DNA of 33,165 nucleotides from an uncultured Porphyromonadaceae bacterium (lineage in GTDB: Bacteria; Bacteroidota; Bacteroidia; Bacteroidales; Muribaculaceae), in assembly GCA_937901905.1 (NCBI GenBank), contig CALDIF010000064.1:1-33165 (forward strand), written 5' to 3'. A program made the translations under genes and the position numbers. A model generated the notes under the pieces. That model did not search any database. It had not been told where the DNA came from and saw nothing but the letters and a program-made list of their open reading frames with translations. Positions 22,550 to 28,596 of this stretch are shown one piece after another. The first letter of the stretch is position 1. Each line of letters opens with the position of its first letter.

Positions 22550-24802
22550 TCATATCTTGAGTCTCACGGTCGCGCCGAGGCTGCGACCGCGTCCGCGTTG
22601 TAAGAACTCGTGACCGATAGACACGAAGTAGAACGTGTTGTAGCGAGTGTCGCTGATGTTTTTACACCATAATTGCAGACTCCACTTGTCGGCAGTGAGT
22701 GTCACGCGTGCATCGGGTAACGCGTAGAAAGCCTGACCTGTTGTGTTAGCCTCGTTCCACGCGATTGAACCGACACCCTGTACACTCGCGTTAAAATCGA
22801 TGCTGTGTGCCCACGAGCAACGTAGTGGCACACGTTGTGTCGCAGTGGCAAACAATGTGTGTCGTGGTGAATACGGAATGAGACGATGACGATAATCGGC
22901 TTTGCCGTCGTTGTAACGCACAAAACGGGCATCGGTAAAACTGTACGCCGCAGCCAACTCGGTGTGTTCGGAGGCTTGCCACGACACAGTCGTTTCCACA
23001 CCAATGCTACGAGTGTGACCGGCATTGGTCATCACTCGCCCTGTCGTTGTGCCGTCGGGAAAAGTGGTGAGTTGTCGGTCGGTGCAGTCGACAAGATAGG
23101 CACTCGCTGTCGCGGCAAGCAGGTCGCTGCCGAGAGGAGTCAATCGAGCCCCTATTTCATAATTCCACAACTTTTCGGGCTTGTAACCTACGATGCGGTC
23201 GGCATCGTAACGTGCTCCTATCCCCATCATGCCCATTAGCCGTTGTTGGAGCACGTCGCTGAACATCTGGGTGTTGAAACCTCCTGCCTTACAACCCTTG
23301 CTGACGGTTGCCCACACCGCTCCGACCGACTGCAACTGTCGACTCACACCGAAAGAGGGTAGAAACTGCAACTGGTCGCGACTCATGCGTCCGCGATCGT
23401 CAATGTCTATTGCCTCGTGACTGTACACGTCACCATCGTGCATGATATTGTACCCCGTGTGAGTCTCGCTATGGTAATTTAGGCGACAGTACTCATAGTC
23501 CAATCTAACCCCCACATTGAACGTCCACCCACCTGACGCGTAAGACACGTTGGCATAACTTGCCACTCCGTGACTTGGCATAATAAAATCGCTGCCTAAC
23601 AGCATTGTGCGCTCTTGCCACGCGATGGGATAGGAGGGGGCTGCCTCGTTGCGGTGCTTTTCGATTAGTTCGGCTATGCCGGTGTCGGCAAAAGTTACCG
23701 GCGCGCTCATTGTCAAGTGACGATAAAAACCGAATGCTCCGGCTAACCACTGCCACTCGTGAGCATTACGGTTGCCACGAGCCAAGATTTCCTGTGTGAC
23801 GGCATGCTCGGTGCGTGCTTGAGTGAGCGTGAAGTATGGTGCCGGGGTGAAGTCTTGGTCAAGTGTCATATTGTCGTCTATCATCTGATAGGACGTGACA
23901 CTCATCAGTTGCCCCCAATCGGTTCGTTTTGTTACGGTGAGCGCGTCAAGCACGTTGGTTCGCCGATAAAAACACGTGTCGTTGTGGGCAATGCGTCCCG
24001 TTTCGACCCATTGATAGGGGTATCCGCCTTGACGACTGTGGCCGGCACTGAAAGAGTTGGTTAGAGTCCACTTGTCGTTAGGATGCCACACCGCCTTAAA
24101 GCGACCGCCGGTTGACCGCTCATTGTCGGTCAACAGACCGTTATACTCGTTGCGGAATTCACCTGCCGTGCTGTGATAGAACGCTGTGATGCCAAGAGCG
24201 AAACGGTCGTTAAACCGCTCGTTGTGACGAGCGGCGACTCTGAAAGTCGAGTGAGACGAACCTTGTAACGTGACGAGTGCGCCGGGTGATGTCATGGGCG
24301 ATGATGTCGTTATATTGATAACTCCGGCAGGCGAGTTGCGACCGTATAACACGCTTTGCGGTCCGCGCAATATATCAACAGATTGCATGTCGGGTACGTC
24401 CATGTCGTAGTTCTCCTTACACAGCACGGGCACGTTGTCGACAATCAAAGCAACAGCCGGCTGATCGATGCGAGCACCGATGCCACGTGAATATATCGTG
24501 CCGGTCATGCGACTGCCGTAGTCGGGAAGGTAAATGCCCGGAGTGAGAGATATGGCATCGCGTACGGTGAGTACGTCATGCGTTTCAATGTGGCGACTGT
24601 CAATGCGACTCGCGGCACCTGCCTTGTCCGATGCCGTGCATTTGACGGCACTCACCGTCACCTCGTCGAGCCAAAGTGTGTCAACCTCTGCCACCGGCGT
24701 GTCAATGAGCGTGGCCCGTGCTGTAAACGCGACCACACATATTAGTATTAATACCACGCCGCGAACAGGCGCGGCAATGTCGTTTATTGTCATTAATTGC
24801 AT
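22550..24802 (-). CDS. TonB-dependent outer-membrane receptor
   Basis: Energy-dependent importer of a specific ligand across the outer membrane. The 750-residue product has a hydrophobic signal segment (about residues 14-30), then a candidate TonB box LDEVTVSA near residues 44-51. The plug domain follows (TVRDAISLTPGIYLPDYG, GIGARIDQPAVALIVDNVPV, VDILRGPQSVLYGRNSPAGVINI, about 75-180) and then the 22-strand barrel. The end, GHEFLQRGRGRSLGATVRLKI, is barrel-like but finishes in Ile rather than Phe. There is no N-terminal carboxypeptidase-like domain, so it resembles siderophore/haem/cobalamin-type receptors rather than SusC. The ligand is unknown. It is followed by the two-domain lipoprotein and is divergent from exbB. 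Confidence 0.93.
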   Translation of the reverse strand: MQLMTINDIAAPVRGVVLILICVVAFTARATLIDTPVAEVDTLWLDEVTVSAVKCTASDKAGAASRIDSRHIETHDVLTVRDAISLTPGIYLPDYGSRMTGTIYSRGIGARIDQPAVALIVDNVPVLCKENYDMDVPDMQSVDILRGPQSVLYGRNSPAGVINITTSSPMTSPGALVTLQGSSHSTFRVAARHNERFNDRFALGITAFYHSTAGEFRNEYNGLLTDNERSTGGRFKAVWHPNDKWTLTNSFSAGHSRQGGYPYQWVETGRIAHNDTCFYRRTNVLDALTVTKRTDWGQLMSVTSYQMIDDNMTLDQDFTPAPYFTLTQARTEHAVTQEILARGNRNAHEWQWLAGAFGFYRHLTMSAPVTFADTGIAELIEKHRNEAAPSYPIAWQERTMLLGSDFIMPSHGVASYANVSYASGGWTFNVGVRLDYEYCRLNYHSETHTGYNIMHDGDVYSHEAIDIDDRGRMSRDQLQFLPSFGVSRQLQSVGAVWATVSKGCKAGGFNTQMFSDVLQQRLMGMMGIGARYDADRIVGYKPEKLWNYEIGARLTPLGSDLLAATASAYLVDCTDRQLTTFPDGTTTGRVMTNAGHTRSIGVETTVSWQASEHTELAAAYSFTDARFVRYNDGKADYRHRLIPYSPRHTLFATATQRVPLRCSWAHSIDFNASVQGVGSIAWNEANTTGQAFYALPDARVTLTADKWSLQLWCKNISDTRYNTFYFVSIGHEFLQRGRGRSLGATVRLKI

Positions 24803-24872
24803 CTGCTGCCATCGGTTTCCCGACCAATATAACTCAACGCACTTTGAAGCGTGTCAAGTTTGAAAAACGTTG

Positions 24873-24904
24873 CAAAATTACTCAAATATGAGATGTCGGA
24901 CAAT
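24873..24904 (-). promoter_or_regulatory. Promoter of the TonB-dependent receptor
   Basis: On the minus strand ATTG (24904-24901), a 20-bp spacer and TAATTTTG (24880-24873) match the Bacteroidetes promoter (3 of 4 in the -33 box, exact -7 box). This predicts a leader of about 65 nt. The -33 box abuts a 16-bp palindrome at 24904-24919. Confidence 0.65.
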
Positions 24905-24919
24905 CACTATATGTAGTGA
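24904..24919. promoter_or_regulatory. Palindromic candidate operator upstream of the receptor
   Basis: TCACTA-TATG-TAGTGA is a perfect inverted repeat with 6-bp arms and a 4-bp spacer, overlapping the receptor -33 box by one base. Its position suits a repressor or activator of the receptor operon. It does not resemble a canonical E. coli Fur box. The binding protein is unknown. Confidence 0.5.
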
Positions 24920-24948
24920 AATAATGCGGCAGCGCGGTTAAAGCGGAC

Positions 24949-24966
24949 TTTTTTTTGCAAAAAAAA
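24949..24966. other. T8-GC-A8 palindrome between divergent promoters
   Basis: An exact 18-bp palindrome of eight T, GC and eight A, followed by further A-runs up to 24977. It lies in the non-coding stretch 24803-25203, midway between the receptor and exbB promoters. Such tracts bend or stiffen DNA; a regulatory role is inferred only from position. Confidence 0.6.
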
Positions 24967-24987
24967 TCACAAAAAAACGTTATCATC

Positions 24988-25019
24988 GTTGTTGAAATGG
25001 AAAAAAAATGATAAATTTG
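24988..25019 (+). promoter_or_regulatory. Promoter of the exbB-exbD-exbD-tonB operon
   Basis: GTTG (24988-24991), a 20-bp spacer and TAAATTTG (25012-25019) match the Bacteroidetes promoter (3 of 4 in -33, exact -7). The predicted start near 25025 leaves a leader of about 180 nt before the exbB ATG. Confidence 0.65.
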
Positions 25020-25045
25020 CCAATCGTTTTGCGCATGACAATGGT

Positions 25046-25122
25046 TCGGCATTACTGTGCCGAGGGGTGATGTGGTGTGTAATAGCGATTTGCGACTCGC
25101 GCAGCGAGTATAACGAGTATAA
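25046..25122 (+). promoter_or_regulatory. Structured exbB leader: two hairpins and a 9-bp tandem repeat
   Basis: Hairpin 1 pairs TCGGCA (25046-25051) with TGCCGA (25058-25063). Hairpin 2 pairs ACTCGC (25095-25100) with GCGAGT (25104-25109) around a 3-nt loop. CGAGTATAA is repeated exactly in tandem at 25105-25113 and 25114-25122. Function unknown; a leader-level control of the Ton machinery is possible. Confidence 0.45.
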
Positions 25123-25203
25123 GTTGTGACAGAGATTGGATTAAATACACTAACTAACAATAAACAATTTTTATTAACTTTTTAAAAACTTTTTACTACA
25201 GTT

Positions 25204-26037
25204 ATGGCTGAACAGACTAACATTCAGAAACCACAAGCTGCCAAGAAGGCTGTCACCAGTGGTGTCGGTGGTATCAAGAACGCCTCGTGGGTTATTCTCG
25301 TGTGCTTCATCATCGCCGAGTGTTTCTTCCACTTCGTACTCGGTAACGGCAGCAACTTCAAGGATGGCGACAATGCCAATGCTCCTTTGAACCTGCTCGG
25401 TACTATCTACAAGGGCGGTTTCATCGTGCCTATTCTTCAAACCTTGTTCCTCACTGTGATTGTGCTCGCCGTTGAGCGTTGGATCGCGTTGAGCAAGGCT
25501 TCGGGTAAGGGCAATATCACCAAGTTTGTGGCTGCCGTCAAGCAGGCTCTCGCTGCAGGTGACCTTGCTAAAGCCGAGCAACTTTGCCGTGACCAAAAGG
25601 GCACCGTGGCTGCTGTGATTTACGCTACCCTCGGTAAGTACAAAGAGATGCACGAGAACGAGGAACTTGCTAAGGAGCAAAAACTCGTTCAAATCCAGCA
25701 AACCCTTGAGGAAGCAACCGCTCTTGAGATGCCGTCGCTGCAACAGAACCTGCCTATCCTCGCAACCCTCACAACCCTCGGTACACTTATCGGTCTTCTC
25801 GGTACCGTTATCGGTATGATCAAGTCGTTCCAGGCTCTGTCGGCATCGGGTGCTCCCGATTCAACCGAGTTGTCAACCGGTATCTCTGAGGCTCTTATCA
25901 ATACCGCCTTCGGTATCGCGACCGCTGCTTTTGCTCTTATTGCTTACAACTATTATACCAACAAGATCGATAACATGACCTATGCTATCGACGAACTTGG
26001 TTTCTCGATCGTTTCTACTTTTGCCGCTACTCACTAA
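25204..26037 (+). CDS. exbB: ExbB/TolQ/MotA-family proton channel subunit
   Basis: ExbB forms the inner-membrane pentamer that, with ExbD, converts proton-motive force into TonB movement. The 277-residue product has three membrane segments: about residues 28-45 (VILVCFIIAECFFHFVLG), about 75-95 (FIVPILQTLFLTVIVLAVERW within it), and a C-terminal pair (ATLTTLGTLIGLLGTVIGMI around 185, then INTAFGIATAAFALIAYNYY around 240). The conserved TLGTLIGLLGTVIGMIKSF and ISEALINTAFGI motifs match the family. The start is ATG 25204 after a long leader. It is the first gene of the exbB-exbD-exbD-tonB operon; exbD follows after 87 bp. Confidence 0.96.
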   Translation: MAEQTNIQKPQAAKKAVTSGVGGIKNASWVILVCFIIAECFFHFVLGNGSNFKDGDNANAPLNLLGTIYKGGFIVPILQTLFLTVIVLAVERWIALSKASGKGNITKFVAAVKQALAAGDLAKAEQLCRDQKGTVAAVIYATLGKYKEMHENEELAKEQKLVQIQQTLEEATALEMPSLQQNLPILATLTTLGTLIGLLGTVIGMIKSFQALSASGAPDSTELSTGISEALINTAFGIATAAFALIAYNYYTNKIDNMTYAIDELGFSIVSTFAATH

Positions 26038-26124
26038 TCATGTGGCACCCTCGGCAATGCGCCCCCTGTGGTCGTGATGCCAGACAACCGTTATAGAAAC
26101 ATTTAAATAATAGAAGTAAGACAT

Positions 26125-26859
26125 ATGGGAAAAGTCAAAATTAAGAAAAAAGATACTCGCATCGACATGACCGCTATGTCCGATGTGACGGTGCTTTTGT
26201 TGACTTTCTTCATGTTGACTTCGACTTTCTTGACCAAGGAACCTGTCACCGTTATCACGCCACCGTCAGTGAGCGTGGAAAAGGTGCCCGATCAAAACTT
26301 GCTCTCGGTGCTTATCAGCCCGACAGGTAAGGTGTTCCTCGCGGTGACCGGTAGCAAGGACTCGACTTTCAAGAGTGAAACCGTGCGTGCCGACTTGCTC
26401 AAGAACATGGCTTCGAAATACAATGCCCTGCACCCCGAGGCTAAAATTTCCTTCACCAATAAGGAGATTGAAGCGTTCGCCAAGACCGGTGCCTTCGGTG
26501 TCCCGTTCCGCTACTTGAAGGAATGGCTCGACATTGAGGACATCACCCTTCGCGACAAGGTGCTTGAAGGCGAGGAGCCGCTGTCCACCAAGGACGGAAA
26601 GAAGGTAATGCTTGCCGGCATTCCCATCAACATGAATGAAGATCCTAACAACCCCAACGAGTTCCAAATGTGGGTGCAAGCAGCCTACAACTCAATGAAC
26701 GAGGAACTCAAGACTTCAATCGTCAAGGGTAAGGGTATTGCCATCAAGGCAGACCAAACAACCCCTTACAGCGTGGTGAACATCGTTATGGATAATCTCC
26801 AAACGATCAAGATGAACAAGTTCAGCCTGATGACGGCATTAAAAGCTGAGGAGGAGTAA
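26125..26859 (+). CDS. exbD: ExbD-family biopolymer transport protein (first copy)
   Basis: ExbD dimers sit in the ExbB pore and carry the proton-accepting Asp. The 244-residue product begins with a basic cytoplasmic leader (KVKIKKKDTRIDMTAM), then one membrane helix SDVTVLLLTFFMLTSTF with Asp21, the expected protonatable residue. The periplasmic part of about 200 residues is much longer than in E. coli ExbD (141 residues total). Between LISPTGKVFLAVTG and the family-typical end (GIAIKADQTTPYSVVNIVMDNLQTIKMNKFSLMTAL) it contains an inserted stretch of about 80 residues (about 85-170). Long ExbDs are usual in Bacteroidota. The second exbD starts 5 bp after its stop. Confidence 0.95.
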   Translation: MGKVKIKKKDTRIDMTAMSDVTVLLLTFFMLTSTFLTKEPVTVITPPSVSVEKVPDQNLLSVLISPTGKVFLAVTGSKDSTFKSETVRADLLKNMASKYNALHPEAKISFTNKEIEAFAKTGAFGVPFRYLKEWLDIEDITLRDKVLEGEEPLSTKDGKKVMLAGIPINMNEDPNNPNEFQMWVQAAYNSMNEELKTSIVKGKGIAIKADQTTPYSVVNIVMDNLQTIKMNKFSLMTALKAEEE

Positions 26860-26864
26860 TCGAT

Positions 26865-27593
26865 ATGGCAAAGAATCTTAGCAGACAAAAGAAGTTCGAA
26901 ACTCGCATCGACTTCACTCCCATGGTTGACATGAACATGTTGTTGATCACTTTCTTCATGCTGTGTACCACGATGATTAAGAGTCAAACTCTGCAAATCT
27001 CGTTGCCTACCAACGAGAAGGTAGATGAGCAACAGCAGAATAAAGTGAAACAGTCAGAGGCTGTCACAATCATCATTGACGGCAAGTTGCAAACTTCCAA
27101 GGTCGATGGAAAAGATGATGCCCAAGTCTCTGACCCGTCCGCAGGCATGCTGTTCTACTACGATGGTATGCCCCCCACGGGTCAAGAACTCGTGCAAGTG
27201 ACCGAGGGTGCACTTCCCAACCCGATGAAGCAAATCGTGTTCGGTAGTGAAACCGGAGGTGCACTGCCCGCCATCCGTGAAATCCTGCGTGAACGCAACA
27301 AAGAGGTTGTTGAACGCATCGCTGCGCTCAAGCAAGATTGGAAGGACATGAAATTCAGCAACAAGGAGGACATTAACGACTCTATCTATCAGGCCAGAGC
27401 CAAGGAGGTCCGTAATGACTCGACGTTGAAACGACCCGTTGTTATTATCAAGGCCACGCCGAATGCAAGTTACAGCCATGTGGTGAGCGTGCTCGACGAG
27501 ATGCAGATCAATAACATCAGCCGCTACCAGATTGACCGCATTAACGCGGTAGACAGCGCGATGATGATCTTGCTTCAAGGTCAAGGTAAGTAA
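26865..27593 (+). CDS. exbD: ExbD-family biopolymer transport protein (second copy)
   Basis: Second, divergent ExbD subunit; possibly forms a heterodimer with the first in one ExbB pore. The 242-residue product has the same plan: a basic start (NLSRQKKFETRIDFTPM), the membrane helix VDMNMLLITFFMLCTTMI with Asp20, a periplasmic ISLPTNEKVDEQQQNK segment, a unique insert (about 70-175), and the terminal domain VVIIKATPNASYSHVVSVLDEMQINNISRYQIDRI. The two copies are of nearly equal length but differ in most positions outside the helix and terminal domain, so this is an old duplication. tonB follows after 45 bp. Confidence 0.95.
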   Translation: MAKNLSRQKKFETRIDFTPMVDMNMLLITFFMLCTTMIKSQTLQISLPTNEKVDEQQQNKVKQSEAVTIIIDGKLQTSKVDGKDDAQVSDPSAGMLFYYDGMPPTGQELVQVTEGALPNPMKQIVFGSETGGALPAIREILRERNKEVVERIAALKQDWKDMKFSNKEDINDSIYQARAKEVRNDSTLKRPVVIIKATPNASYSHVVSVLDEMQINNISRYQIDRINAVDSAMMILLQGQGK

Positions 27594-27638
27594 ATGCGTG
27601 ATGATTGATTTATTAACCCGTTAAAATCTGTCAAGATT

Positions 27639-28499
27639 ATGGCAAAAGATGTAGATCTTTCATCAAAAGAATGGACTGACCTCGTTTTTGAAGGTCGCAA
27701 TAAGGAGTTTGGCGCATATGAGTTGCGCTCAACCAGCGTCCAACGTCACAATAAATCGGTGATTTATACTCTCATCGGTGCCGCCATCATCGTGTTGGCA
27801 TCTATGGGTGTGGTGAAGGTGCAAAACCTCATCGCCGAGCGACAACTGGCACTCGAGGCAGAGCAGGAAGAAGTCATCGTTGAGATGGCACAAGACGAGC
27901 CCGAGCCCGAGCCCGAACAGCAAAAACTTGAGCAACCCAAGCCTGAGGTTTTGCCCGAGGAGGTGCTCAAGAGTGTCAAGGTGACCGAGTTGAAGATCGT
28001 CCAAGATGAGCAAGTCAAGAAAGAGGACGAGATTAAGACTCAAGACGAACTCAAGGAAACCGACACCGCTTTCGGTCAAAAGGATAACGACAAGGGTACC
28101 GAAGACCGCAACGTGACCAAGACTCTCAAAGATGAGGTCGTTGTTGAGGAGAAGAAACCCGAGGAGAAGAAAGTTGAGGAAATTTTCAAGAGCGTGGAGC
28201 AGATGCCGGAATTCCCCGGTGGTAATGCCGCGTTGCAAAAGTACCTTGCTTCTCACATTCAATATCCGCCTCAAGCTGCCGAGAATGGCAAGGAGGGTAA
28301 GGTTATCGTCCAATTCGTTGTCGAGAAGGACGGTCACATCGGTGAAGTGAAGATTGCTCGTGGTGTTGACAAGGATCTCGATCGTGAAGCAGTGCGCGTG
28401 TGCAAGACTTTGCCCAAGTTCACTCCCGGTCGTCAGAACGGTCAACCCGTGCGCGTGTGGTTCACACTGCCGGTTACCTTCAAACTACAGGGTGCTTGA
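27639..28499 (+). CDS. tonB: TonB energy-transducing protein
   Basis: TonB spans the periplasm and pulls on the TonB box of outer-membrane receptors. The 286-residue product has a cytoplasmic N-terminus (SSKEWTDLVFEGRNKEFGAYELR), one membrane helix at about 41-58 and a long Glu/Pro/Lys-rich periplasmic linker (about 75-185; DEPEPEPEQQKLEQPKPE within it). The C-terminal TonB domain follows (MPEFPGGNAALQKYLASHIQ, then YPPQAAENGKEGKVIVQFVV, to TLPVTFKLQGA). Start ATG 27639. It is the last gene of the exbB operon and is followed by a strong terminator. The nearest candidate client is the receptor at 22550-24802. Confidence 0.96.
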   Translation: MAKDVDLSSKEWTDLVFEGRNKEFGAYELRSTSVQRHNKSVIYTLIGAAIIVLASMGVVKVQNLIAERQLALEAEQEEVIVEMAQDEPEPEPEQQKLEQPKPEVLPEEVLKSVKVTELKIVQDEQVKKEDEIKTQDELKETDTAFGQKDNDKGTEDRNVTKTLKDEVVVEEKKPEEKKVEEIFKSVEQMPEFPGGNAALQKYLASHIQYPPQAAENGKEGKVIVQFVVEKDGHIGEVKIARGVDKDLDREAVRVCKTLPKFTPGRQNGQPVRVWFTLPVTFKLQGA

Positions 28500-28523
28500 T
28501 AGTTGATTATTCCTTGAATTATT

Positions 28524-28560
28524 ATATTAAGGGTCGTGGCAATTCCACGACCCTTAATAT
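28524..28560. terminator. Bidirectional terminator between tonB and uvrA
   Basis: A perfect 16-bp inverted repeat (28524-28539 and 28545-28560) with a 5-nt loop. The outer seven pairs are A/T, giving T-rich ends in both directions, and the inner nine are GC-rich. It lies between the convergent ends of tonB and uvrA and should stop both transcripts. Confidence 0.9.
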
Positions 28561-28596
28561 TGTATGACATGGTATTGAGACCGAAATACCTTGAGT

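Noticed and set aside
24882..25160. A 92-codon open frame on the minus strand in the receptor/exbB intergenic region
   Set aside because: It has no recognisable protein pattern, overlaps both divergent promoters and the T8-GC-A8 tract, and is rich in residues expected from AT-rich non-coding DNA.
20093..28499. A polysaccharide utilisation locus around the receptor
   Set aside because: There is no SusD-like lipoprotein, glycoside hydrolase or hybrid two-component regulator, and the receptor lacks the SusC-type N-terminal domain.
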